Shown here piece by piece: positions 15,398 to 23,509 of a stretch of DNA of 64,000 nucleotides (its first letter is position 1; the number at the start of each line of letters is the position of its first letter). The stretch covers positions 62,001 to 126,000 of the forward strand of contig CBCYME010000012.1 in assembly GCA_965183835.1 (NCBI GenBank). Direction: 5' to 3'. Below the pieces are notes generated by a model. It searched no databases, had not been told where the DNA came from, and worked only from the letters and a program-made list of their open reading frames with translations. The stretch is from OMPR01 sp965183835. GTDB taxonomy: Bacteria; Pseudomonadota; Alphaproteobacteria; Rhodobacterales; Rhodobacteraceae. The translations under genes and the position numbers were made by a program.

Positions 15398-17752
15398 TCA
15401 GTTTGGAATCAGATCCGGAACGATGGTCACAATGCTCGGGAAGAACCAAAGGATTGCGAGACCGGCAACCTGGATCAGAACAAACGGCAGGATGCCCCGA
15501 TAGATGTGGCCCGTCGTGACTTCTTTTGGTGCCACCCCACGCAAGTAGAACAACGCAAATCCAAAGGGTGGTGTCAGGAACGAGGTCTGCAAGTTCACCG
15601 CGACCATGATGGTGACCCATTTTGGATCGAATGATCCGCCATAAATCACAGGCCCCACAATCGGGATCACGATGTAAATGATCTCAAGGAAATCAAGCAC
15701 AAACCCAAGCACAAAGAGCACGAGCATCACGATCAAGAAAACCGTCAGTTCGTTATCAAAGCTCTTGAGGAACTGCTGAATGTAATGCTCACCACCAAAA
15801 GAGATGACCACCAGATTAAGCAGCTGAGACCCGATCAGGATGGTAAAGACCATCGACGTAACTTTGGCTGTTTCGCGAACGATTGGGCTAAGCACCCCGC
15901 CCTTGAACAAAACCCAGCAGCCGAACAGCAGACCAAACAGCGCATACAGATACGCACCATAGGCGACGATAAAGGCCAACCAGGTTTCGACACTCACGTC
16001 ACCCTGATTGATCCGCAGGTCAAAGTTCACACCAACGATGATACAGATCAGGATCGCAAAGGTGGACCAGATGATCACATGCCCTGACCGACCTTCGTCC
16101 TGTAGACGACGATAAGCCGCCAACATGATCGCGCCCCCTGCCCCAAGCGCCGCAGCAGGCGTCGGGTTGGTGATGCCACCCAGGATCGAGCCAAGCACCG
16201 CAATGATCAGAACCAGAGGTGGGAAAACCACCCGGATCAGTTCATTTTTGGTTGCGCGTATCGCGGCCTCTTTGCAGCCGTATAGCGTCAATGCCAAAGG
16301 CAAGGCCAACATAAGGAAGGCAACACCCGAAGACGTGGTTGGCATGATAAAGAGGATATCAACCGCAGTCATCAACAGCAGACCAATCGCCCCGACAATC
16401 AGTGGCTTTGCATCGCCTGAGGGTGAAATACCACGGCCCAGGATCAAGGTCAGACCCATCAGAACCAACAGCACAGACAGACCAGTCCCGATCGGAGCCG
16501 CAGCCTCGATCTTGGCCGCTTTGGCCGCTGCGATTTCTTCGTCGCTCAAACGCTTGCTTTCGGTTGCAACACCAGAGTCTGTGATCGCTTGTTGCTCAGC
16601 AACAGCCGTATCCCATGCCTCTTGACCGTGGAGTTCGATCATCGACGCCTGACACTGTTCACCTACATTGGTACGCAGGCTCGCACTGGCGCCAATGTCC
16701 GAGAATGATGAAACCGTTGTATCCTGCGATCCGATCAAACCTGCGCTGCCCAGAAGGAATGCACCGGCAATCAAACCGATTGGCGCACCCAGGAACCACA
16801 ACAAAGCTTCGTTGCGGGTAATGGGTTCATTGTTCGACGAGCCCATTTCAACAGCAGGCGCTTTGTCTGGGTTTAGCATCGCATAGCCAAAGGCATAAAG
16901 CGCGTACAACAAGGCCAGCATGATCCCCGGCAACAGCGCCGCCTGGAACAATGTCCCAACAGACACAACTGCAGGCTCACCCAGATAGGTTAGCGCATCT
17001 GTACACCCAGCAACGACCGCACGACTTTCTTGCGCTGCGGAATACAAGTCACCCGCAAGGGTCCCGAGCAAAACGATAACGATCGAAGGTGGAATGATCT
17101 GTCCCAAGGTGCCGGACGCCGCAATGACACCCGTCGCCAATTCTGGCGAATACCCATTGCGCAACATCGTTGGCAACGCCAACAGACCCATGGTGACAAC
17201 CGTCGCCCCAACGATCCCGGTTGAGGCCGCAAGGAAGGCGCCAACAACAACAATCGAAACAGCTAGACCGCCAGGCAATGGGCCAAAGACCCGCGCCATT
17301 GTGGTCAACAAGTCGTCTGCAATTTTGGACCGCTCCAACGTGATGCCCATCAGAACGAACATCAAAACCGCCAACAGGGTTTCAATCGACTGCCCTGCCA
17401 GAACCCGCTCGTTCATACGATTTACGATGAACGACAGATTGCGATCCATCGCAACTTCCCAACCCTTAGGGAACACAGGTTCCCCTAAACTCGGAAGATC
17501 CGGATATCGAAACAGCGAAATGGTATCAGGATTCACACCTGAATGAACCAAATCGCGATAGAGTTGAGATGAGGTATCAATCGCCTGATGAATCAACAGC
17601 CCTGCGCTGTCCATCGCGGCGATAATACCGAATGAGATGATGCCTGCGCCACCGATGGCAAACGCCACCGGAAAGCCCGACAAGATGCCCCCGAAGAGAC
17701 AGAAGAAAACAATAATGAGGCCGATTTCGACGCCATCAAGACCGAATAGCAT
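15398..17752 (-). CDS. TRAP transporter large permease, extended form
   Basis: A 784-residue DctM-like inner-membrane subunit. The canonical motifs are present (FPVAFAIGGAG near the start, GVIAASGTLGQIIPPSIVIVLL in the middle, TNPTPAAALGAGGAIMLAAY, and LQTSFLTPPFGFALFYLRGV near the end). The usual length is about 430. The excess comes from hydrophilic inserts (about residues 60-100 and 345-405) and added membrane segments. It is translated after the small subunit with a 17-base gap. With the small subunit and the binding protein it forms a sodium-driven organic acid importer. The extra domains resemble those of large mannitol/chloroaromatic-type TRAP systems; that link is family knowledge, not proof of substrate. 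Confidence 0.92.
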   Translation of the reverse strand: MLFGLDGVEIGLIIVFFCLFGGILSGFPVAFAIGGAGIISFGIIAAMDSAGLLIHQAIDTSSQLYRDLVHSGVNPDTISLFRYPDLPSLGEPVFPKGWEVAMDRNLSFIVNRMNERVLAGQSIETLLAVLMFVLMGITLERSKIADDLLTTMARVFGPLPGGLAVSIVVVGAFLAASTGIVGATVVTMGLLALPTMLRNGYSPELATGVIAASGTLGQIIPPSIVIVLLGTLAGDLYSAAQESRAVVAGCTDALTYLGEPAVVSVGTLFQAALLPGIMLALLYALYAFGYAMLNPDKAPAVEMGSSNNEPITRNEALLWFLGAPIGLIAGAFLLGSAGLIGSQDTTVSSFSDIGASASLRTNVGEQCQASMIELHGQEAWDTAVAEQQAITDSGVATESKRLSDEEIAAAKAAKIEAAAPIGTGLSVLLVLMGLTLILGRGISPSGDAKPLIVGAIGLLLMTAVDILFIMPTTSSGVAFLMLALPLALTLYGCKEAAIRATKNELIRVVFPPLVLIIAVLGSILGGITNPTPAAALGAGGAIMLAAYRRLQDEGRSGHVIIWSTFAILICIIVGVNFDLRINQGDVSVETWLAFIVAYGAYLYALFGLLFGCWVLFKGGVLSPIVRETAKVTSMVFTILIGSQLLNLVVISFGGEHYIQQFLKSFDNELTVFLIVMLVLFVLGFVLDFLEIIYIVIPIVGPVIYGGSFDPKWVTIMVAVNLQTSFLTPPFGFALFYLRGVAPKEVTTGHIYRGILPFVLIQVAGLAILWFFPSIVTIVPDLIPN

Positions 17753-17769
17753 ATCCGTAGTCCCTATAC

Positions 17770-18705
17770 TTAATGAACGCCTTCATAGGCTTCTTCGCCC
17801 TCACCAAGGGTATCCTTGTCGAGGTATTTGTTTTCACTGCCTTCGCCTTCGACAAACTCGAGGTACGAGCGGTAGAAGAAAGCAATCGCCTGCAAGAACA
17901 CCATGCCGGCAAACGCCACGAGCAGGATCTTGAACAGGAAATAAGCGGTGAAACCGTTTGGCGAGAAACCTATGGTTTCAACATTCCAGCGCATGGCGCG
18001 CGATTTGAGCAACAAGCGTTCCAGCGTGTCACTGGCGGATGGTTTTGGTACGATCAGGTGACGCCACATAAAGTACCACCCATACATCCAGACCAAAGTT
18101 GCAACCGGAATCATGAACAGGACGGACCCACACATATCGATTACTTTTTTGGTGCGGAAACTGACGGCGGAATAGATCAGGTCAACCCGTACATGCCCAC
18201 CCTGGACAAAGGTATACGTCACACAAAGAGCGACGACCAAGGCGTTGTAAAGTTTCAATTCTTCAGCATACCAGCTGATGTCAAACTGCAGCGGAACACC
18301 AAAACCGAATACAATATCGGGACGGGTGAAAATGCGCTGCATAAAGACAATGATGATCTGTTGCAGAACCATCAGCAAACCTGCCCAGGCAAAGAACCGA
18401 CCGGTCGTGTTTGCAAATGTTTCAAGCCCGCGCACACATCCCCACATAAAGGGACGGTGGATAAAGCCAATGATCGATATCAACAAAACGATCGCTGCAA
18501 AGGCAAAGAAAAGCTCGACCGAGCCGCCGTAATAAACAAACCGCATAACGGCTTGCTTGTCAGACCAGTCCAACCACATCGACGGATTTGCAACGGCATA
18601 TCCGATATTCAAGAATGCCTCGGCCAGATTTTGAAGTGTCCAGAGCAACCCGCTCCAAACAGCATTCAAGGCTGAGCCCAGGCTGGCAGAATTCACTTCC
18701 TGCAT
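17770..18705 (-). CDS. TRAP transporter small permease, extended form
   Basis: A 311-residue DctQ-like subunit, long for a family that is usually 160-200 residues. Several membrane helices are visible and the DctQ core occurs in the second half (ALVVALCVTYTFVQGGHVRVDL, the conserved HVRVDLIY). The C-terminus is acidic. The ATG at 18705 was chosen over a TTG four codons upstream because GGGGGA lies at the right distance. It is separated from the upstream binding-protein gene by a hairpin terminator that probably lowers its expression relative to the binding protein. Confidence 0.9.
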   Translation of the reverse strand: MQEVNSASLGSALNAVWSGLLWTLQNLAEAFLNIGYAVANPSMWLDWSDKQAVMRFVYYGGSVELFFAFAAIVLLISIIGFIHRPFMWGCVRGLETFANTTGRFFAWAGLLMVLQQIIIVFMQRIFTRPDIVFGFGVPLQFDISWYAEELKLYNALVVALCVTYTFVQGGHVRVDLIYSAVSFRTKKVIDMCGSVLFMIPVATLVWMYGWYFMWRHLIVPKPSASDTLERLLLKSRAMRWNVETIGFSPNGFTAYFLFKILLVAFAGMVFLQAIAFFYRSYLEFVEGEGSENKYLDKDTLGEGEEAYEGVH

Positions 18706-18760
18706 TAAGTCCCCCAATCGCCCGTTTCCGGGTCGTTCTCATACAGTGCCTTGGCACTGC

Positions 18761-18789
18761 AAAAGAGGCCCCGCAATGGGGGCCCCTTT
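18761..18789 (-). terminator. Intercistronic attenuating hairpin
   Basis: A GC-rich stem (AAAGAGGCCCC with GGGGCCCCTTT, one mismatch) lies 17 bases after the binding-protein stop and before the permease genes, with a short T-run on the minus strand. Partial termination here would give more periplasmic binding protein than permease, as is common in transport operons. Confidence 0.75.
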
Positions 18790-18805
18790 CTTAGTCAATT
18801 CAGGC

Positions 18806-19891
18806 TTAGTTACCCAGAACGCGGTTACGCTGTTGAACGTAGTAACCGTCTGACTTTTCGATCCAAGAAGACGAAGTCGCCATGCTTGCTTCAAAGCTTT
18901 CGCGGATCGAAGCGAACAATGGATCGTCCATGTTCTCGTCCATAACTTCTGCAGAAGCTTTACCGAACGCATCCCAAACATCGTCAGAGAACTGAAGTGT
19001 TTTAACACCTTGAGACTGAAGACGGGCCAGTGCAGCACCGTTGTTCGCAAGTGTTTCTGACAATTGGAAATGTGTAACAGCCATAGAAGCATTGCGCATG
19101 ATGGCCTGGTGTGCAGGCGACAGGTCATTCCAAACGTCCAGGTTTACAGACGAAGACAGACCCGAGCCTGGCTCGTGGAAACCAGCTGTGTAGTAAACTT
19201 TCGCAACCTCTTGGAAGCCAGCGCGTTCGTCTGCAAATGGGCCAACCCACTCGAGACCGTCAAGAGCACCTGACGATAGGGCTTGGTAAAGCTCACCACC
19301 TGGGATGTTCTGAACTGATGCACCCAGTTTACCCAGAACTTTGCCGCCTAGACCTGGCATACGGAATTTCAGACCGTTAAAGTCTGCTGCGCTGTTGATT
19401 TCATTGCGGAACCAACCACCAGACTGTGAGCCTGAGTTACCAGCCAACAAGCCTTTTAGGTTAAAAATCTGACCTAGTTCGTCGTGCAGCTGCTCGCCAC
19501 CACCGTGGTAGTACCAGTTGGTCAGTTCCTGTGCGGTGCCACCAAAAGGCACAGCGGTGAAATAAGCATAACCCGGGTGCTGACCGATATAGTAATAGTC
19601 AGCCGAGTGATACATGTCCGCCTGACCCGAGGATACCGCGTCAAACACTTCCAGCGCGCCAACCAGCTCGCCCGGTGCTTTCTTGTCGATGGTCAGCTGA
19701 CCGTCGGACATCGCACCAACCATTTCAACCATGTAGCTGGATGCATCATCCAGAACAGCAAAGCCACGTGGCCAAGACTGCACCATGGTCAGGGTCTTTT
19801 TGCCCGTCGCATAGGCTGGCGCGGCCAATGTCGTTGCAGCGGCAGCGCTCCCACCCAGTGCCGATGTTTTCAAAAATGAACGACGATCCAT
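18806..19891 (-). CDS. TRAP transporter solute-binding protein (DctP family)
   Basis: A 361-residue periplasmic binding protein with a Tat-type signal (MDRRSFLKTSALGGSAAAA, cleavage near AYA-TG). The DctP fold is evident: WPRGFAVLDDASSYMVEMV, SGSQSGGWFRNEI carrying the Arg that binds the ligand carboxylate in this family, and LSSGALDGLEWVGPFADE. The GGWFR context resembles the 2-oxo-acid-binding TakP subgroup; substrate is inferred. It is the first gene of the operon, divergent from the histidine kinase gene, so the two-component system probably controls it. Confidence 0.92.
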   Translation of the reverse strand: MDRRSFLKTSALGGSAAAATTLAAPAYATGKKTLTMVQSWPRGFAVLDDASSYMVEMVGAMSDGQLTIDKKAPGELVGALEVFDAVSSGQADMYHSADYYYIGQHPGYAYFTAVPFGGTAQELTNWYYHGGGEQLHDELGQIFNLKGLLAGNSGSQSGGWFRNEINSAADFNGLKFRMPGLGGKVLGKLGASVQNIPGGELYQALSSGALDGLEWVGPFADERAGFQEVAKVYYTAGFHEPGSGLSSSVNLDVWNDLSPAHQAIMRNASMAVTHFQLSETLANNGAALARLQSQGVKTLQFSDDVWDAFGKASAEVMDENMDDPLFASIRESFEASMATSSSWIEKSDGYYVQQRNRVLGN

Positions 19892-20130
19892 GCGTCACTC
19901 CTCCCAATTATTTCTGTGCCCATGCTTGTGCACGGACGGATTACTTGCAGTGGCGACAGCCTAGCGACGGGAAGTTGATTGTGAATACCTAGTACTGCGT
20001 AGACACTTCGATTTTTTCGGCAAAACCTTGCGTTCCATTCAGTTTTTTCGGCTTCAAAAACATATCGCACCGGTCATATGTGAAAAGAATCACCTTTGTT
20101 TCCTGCGCGTTCTTGCGTATCGATTCGCAC

Positions 20131-21564
20131 ATGCGGTTGCTGAGCACTCTTTTCCGGCCCAATTACGCCCAGAAGATTTCCATTCTGGCGACGCTACCGC
20201 TTGTTATTGCAGTCGCCGCGATTGCTGTTCTCGTCGCCTATCAGTCGCGTGAACTGGCAGAGCGTGAAATTGACGCTCTTGAAACCCAATTGCTCGAAGC
20301 CAAGAAAGCAGAGCTGCGCAACTATGTGACCCAGGCCCGAAATGGGTTTTACTTTATCTATGGTTCGGCCCAACCCGATGACCAACAGGCCAAGAACCAA
20401 GTCACGCAAATCCTGTCTGCGATGATATATGGGACCGATGGCTTCTTTTTCGTCTACGATTATGACGGCACCAATCTGGTCAGCCCCCGGCAAACCGACA
20501 TGATCAACCGCAACTGGGCCGGGCTGTCCGACAGCGCCGGAACGCCGGTTGTTGACGAATTTATCCGCCTCGCCCGTCAGGGGGCTGGATGGCACACCTT
20601 TATGTGGCCCAAACCCTCAACCGGGGAAGAGGCCCAGATGGTCGCCTATGTCACCGGCTTTCAAAGCTGGCGGTGGGCGGTCGGAACCGGCGTGTTCATC
20701 GATGACGTCTTAGCCTCGGTCGCCGCCGCCCGCGCCGAGGTCGAAGCCCGCGTTCAACGCACCTTCATCTATATCGGTGCGATTGCCCTTGGCGCGCTTC
20801 TCGTCGTCTTCCTGTCCGGCATGATGCTGAACATCCGTGAACGGCGCCTTGCAGACGCAAAACTCAAAGAACTGACCCAACGGGTGTTTGATGCCCAAGA
20901 AGAAGAGCGCGGCCGCGTTGCGCGTGAATTGCACGATGGCATTAGCCAAATTCTGGTGGGGGTGCGCTATGCATTGGACAATGCCCGCCGTCGGTTGGCC
21001 CGTGGCGATGATACGGGCGCTCAGGATCCATTAGATAAAGGCATCGACAATTTGGGCACCGCAATCTCCGAGGTGCGCCGCATCAGCCGCGACCTGCGCC
21101 CCGGTGTGCTGGATGATCTGGGCCTAGGCCCTGCCCTCAAGGCGCTGACGGATGATTTCAGCGAACGGACCGGGATCGAAACCGAATTCACGACCGTGGT
21201 GTTTCGCAACCGATTGGACCAGAATAGCAAAATTGCCCTCTACCGGATCGCCCAAGAGGCGCTGACCAACATCGAACGCCATTCTGACGCGACACATGTC
21301 CGCATGGATCTGCGCGGACACAAGAATGGCGCCACCATGCGCATCGAAGACAACGGGCGTGGCATTCGGACAAACCCGGGCCAGCCCGGTTCGGGGCTGG
21401 GTTTGCGCAATATGCAAGAACGCATCGAACAGCTTGACGGCAGGTTACAAATTCTGTCATCACGCGGACCGCAAAGTGGAACTGTAATCGAAGCCCGGCT
21501 GCCTCTGAGCCATCTGTTGCCGCCCGAGGAAGAGTTACAGATCAAACGAAAGGTCAATTCATGA
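20131..21564 (+). CDS. Sensor histidine kinase, NarL-type with Cache domain
   Basis: A 477-residue membrane kinase. The first membrane helix lies at about residues 19-38, a periplasmic single Cache-type domain at 40-205 (YGTDGFFFVYDYDGTNLVSP, TGFQSWRWAVGTGVFIDDV), and the second helix at 210-232. A HisKA_3 dimerisation domain follows with the phospho-His in RVARELHDGISQILVG, then an HATPase_c domain (NIERHSDATHVRMDL, GSGLGLRNMQERI). Small-molecule sensing in the periplasm is typical. A longer GTG start at 20080 exists; the ATG at 20131 places the first helix normally. It overlaps the response regulator by 4 bases and is divergent from the TRAP operon. Confidence 0.9.
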   Translation: MRLLSTLFRPNYAQKISILATLPLVIAVAAIAVLVAYQSRELAEREIDALETQLLEAKKAELRNYVTQARNGFYFIYGSAQPDDQQAKNQVTQILSAMIYGTDGFFFVYDYDGTNLVSPRQTDMINRNWAGLSDSAGTPVVDEFIRLARQGAGWHTFMWPKPSTGEEAQMVAYVTGFQSWRWAVGTGVFIDDVLASVAAARAEVEARVQRTFIYIGAIALGALLVVFLSGMMLNIRERRLADAKLKELTQRVFDAQEEERGRVARELHDGISQILVGVRYALDNARRRLARGDDTGAQDPLDKGIDNLGTAISEVRRISRDLRPGVLDDLGLGPALKALTDDFSERTGIETEFTTVVFRNRLDQNSKIALYRIAQEALTNIERHSDATHVRMDLRGHKNGATMRIEDNGRGIRTNPGQPGSGLGLRNMQERIEQLDGRLQILSSRGPQSGTVIEARLPLSHLLPPEEELQIKRKVNS

Positions 21565-22208
21565 GCGACGCTCTGATCCGGGTTCTGATAGTCGACGATC
21601 ACCCGATGGTTGCCGAAGGCATCCAATCCATCTTGGAAAGCTACGAAGACATTGTCGTGGTGGGTACACTCAACACAGGCCAAGATGCAGTTGACCAAGC
21701 ACCGGATCTGAAACCAGATGTCATTCTGATGGACCTGAACATGCCCAATCTAGGCGGACTCAGCGCCACTGAAATTCTGCTGGAACAGACCCCCGGCACA
21801 CGCATTCTGATCCTCACCATGCATGACAGCCCTGAATACATCTCCTCGGCCCTAAACCACGGCGCAATGGGGTATCTGCTCAAGGATGTCCCCACCGAAG
21901 AGATCAAGCTGGCCATCGATTCCGTTATGCGCAACGAGCGGTATCTGTGCACAGGCGCGCGCGGCTCATTGGAGCCTAAAGGGGACAATGCGCGTGAATC
22001 CCTGACAGGGCGGGAACAAACGATCCTGCTGCAATTGGCCAAGGGAAAATCCAACAAAGAGGTGGCCCTGACGTTGGATATTTCCGTGCGGACCGTCGAG
22101 ACGCACCGCAAAAACATCAAACGCAAACTGGGCATTTCATCCACTGCTGGGCTAACCCGCTACGCGATGGAACACGGGATGTTGCAGGGGACCGGCGCTG
22201 GTTTCTGA
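21561..22208 (+). CDS. LuxR/NarL-family response regulator
   Basis: A 215-residue two-domain regulator. The receiver domain occupies residues 5-125 with the acidic pocket VDDHP, the phospho-Asp in DVILMDLNMPNLGG, the conserved Thr in LILTMHD and Lys in YLLKDV. The C-terminal LuxR-type HTH lies at about 150-210 (LTGREQTILLQLAKGKSNKE, VRTVETHRKNIKRKLGI). It is the cognate partner of the overlapping kinase. Its most likely target is the divergent TRAP operon. Confidence 0.93.
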   Translation: MSDALIRVLIVDDHPMVAEGIQSILESYEDIVVVGTLNTGQDAVDQAPDLKPDVILMDLNMPNLGGLSATEILLEQTPGTRILILTMHDSPEYISSALNHGAMGYLLKDVPTEEIKLAIDSVMRNERYLCTGARGSLEPKGDNARESLTGREQTILLQLAKGKSNKEVALTLDISVRTVETHRKNIKRKLGISSTAGLTRYAMEHGMLQGTGAGF

Positions 22209-22226
22209 AACCACGAAACAGAGTGA

Positions 22227-23075
22227 TCAATCCGTCAGCTGATCATTCCGCAGACCGGCCCGTTCGTAATGATGCGGCAGAACCCGCCCATAAAGCTGTT
22301 TGGTGCGTTCCACACCGCCACACATGCCTTCGACCTCAACAAACGAGAATATCCCAACATATCGCTGCCGATCCCCTTGAACCGGGGCCACACGATGCAA
22401 CGCATATCGTCCTTTGAAAATCTGCAGATCGCCGGGCTGTAACGCTAAGCCTCGCACACTGGGATGATCGCCCTTAAGCACGCGCGCCACCCCTTCGAAA
22501 TTCTCATTCGTGGCGCTGCGCAAATTGGGGACGTATTCGAAATCCCCCCCCGCCTCGCCGTTCTGAATGGCCAGCGTCACCGTGAAATTATTCGTATCGA
22601 AATGCCAGGGGAACCCCTGCCCCTGCTCCACCACATTGACGATCACGTCCGCCAAAGGGTCATCATACCGGAAAAAGGCCTGCTCAGATGTATCCAGCGC
22701 ATCGCGCACAAACAGCATGAACCCGGGATCCGCATAGATCCGGCGCAACGCCCCGGTGGCCGGAAAATTGTCAGCCGGAACAAACGCATTGGATCGGTCA
22801 TAGAATTGCCGGATCGGGTGATCCAGCGGCAAGCGCGGATCGTCCTTGGTGAAATAGGCATTTGTGCGCCCAAACGAACGATGCGCCATTGGGGCCGTTG
22901 CTTTGGCCTCGGCGACCAACTTTTGAACACCTGCCGCATGGGCAAACCCCGGTAAGATTGCACACCCTTCTTCTGCCAACTCTCGCCTGAGATCTTGGAT
23001 CAAACGTTTGTAAATTGGCGCGTCCGGACGATCGATTGGATAGCGGCCTAAATCCAAAAGGTCATACAGTTCCAT
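22227..23075 (-). CDS. 2-oxoglutarate/Fe(II)-dependent oxygenase-like protein
   Basis: A 282-residue protein with a double-stranded beta-helix oxygenase pattern: the metal motif H-x-D in FPWHFDTNNFTVTLAI, a distal His in GRYALHRVAPV, and an Arg in RQRYVGIFSF that could bind 2-oxoglutarate. The Asp of HxD is kept, so it looks like a hydroxylase rather than a halogenase. The substrate is unknown. The start at 23075 was chosen over one 27 codons upstream because GGAGGTG precedes it. It is convergent with the response regulator gene and divergent from ilvB. Confidence 0.75.
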   Translation of the reverse strand: MELYDLLDLGRYPIDRPDAPIYKRLIQDLRRELAEEGCAILPGFAHAAGVQKLVAEAKATAPMAHRSFGRTNAYFTKDDPRLPLDHPIRQFYDRSNAFVPADNFPATGALRRIYADPGFMLFVRDALDTSEQAFFRYDDPLADVIVNVVEQGQGFPWHFDTNNFTVTLAIQNGEAGGDFEYVPNLRSATNENFEGVARVLKGDHPSVRGLALQPGDLQIFKGRYALHRVAPVQGDRQRYVGIFSFVEVEGMCGGVERTKQLYGRVLPHHYERAGLRNDQLTD

Positions 23076-23373
23076 CAGGCACCTCCGATCAAAGCGAACT
23101 CTGTTCAGCGTGCCAGCGCGTCGGCTGGTGATCTGCTCTTTTTCAGACACCGGCATGACGGATTCAGATTATTTTCGCGCGACTCTCATGCCATAACCCT
23201 CCCTAAGATCCGGAAACACCCCCTACATTCGCGGATATTTCGCCGCACCCCGGGGTTCGCGCAAGAAAATGTCGCATTTTCCACGACTGTGGTTACATTT
23301 TTCACCCAATTGCCTGTTGACGCCCCGTAGCCCCACCAATAATGTCCGCACCAAGCAAAGGGAGCCGGTAGCA

Positions 23374-23421
23374 ATGACCGCACTAGTCGTAGTCGTAGGA
23401 ACCAAGCGCATGGGCCGGTAA
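23374..23421 (+). CDS. ilvBN leader peptide (Leu/Val-rich)
   Basis: A 15-codon open frame encodes MTALVVVVGTKRMGR. A ribosome site (AAAGGGAG) lies about 10 bases upstream. One Leu and four consecutive Val codons (CTA GTC GTA GTC GTA) precede a perfect antiterminator/terminator arrangement, so it is a classical attenuator leader: stalling at these codons when charged Val- or Leu-tRNA is scarce should permit read-through into ilvB. Confidence 0.85.
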   Translation: MTALVVVVGTKRMGR

Positions 23422-23448
23422 CGGTAGACCACAATCGAACCCATGCGC
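23406..23448 (+). promoter_or_regulatory. Antiterminator pairing of the ilvBN attenuator
   Basis: GCGCATGGG at 23406-23414, inside the leader peptide frame, is perfectly complementary to CCCATGCGC at 23440-23448. The second segment overlaps the first two bases of the terminator stem, and a further GGA/TCC pairing (23398-23400 with 23450-23452) would invade it more. A ribosome that reaches the leader stop at 23419-23421 would cover the first segment, blocking the antiterminator and letting the terminator form. Confidence 0.8.
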
Positions 23449-23475
23449 CTCCGAAAAATCGGGGGCTTTTTTTTT
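23447..23475 (+). terminator. ilvBN attenuator terminator
   Basis: An 8-base stem GCCTCCGA/TCGGGGGC (one G-U pair) with an AAAA loop is followed by nine T residues. It lies 26 bases after the leader-peptide stop and 34 bases before the ilvB start codon. It is a textbook intrinsic terminator. Confidence 0.9.
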
Positions 23476-23509
23476 GCTTAAAGACGATGTCGCGTATGGA
23501 GCTAATCAG

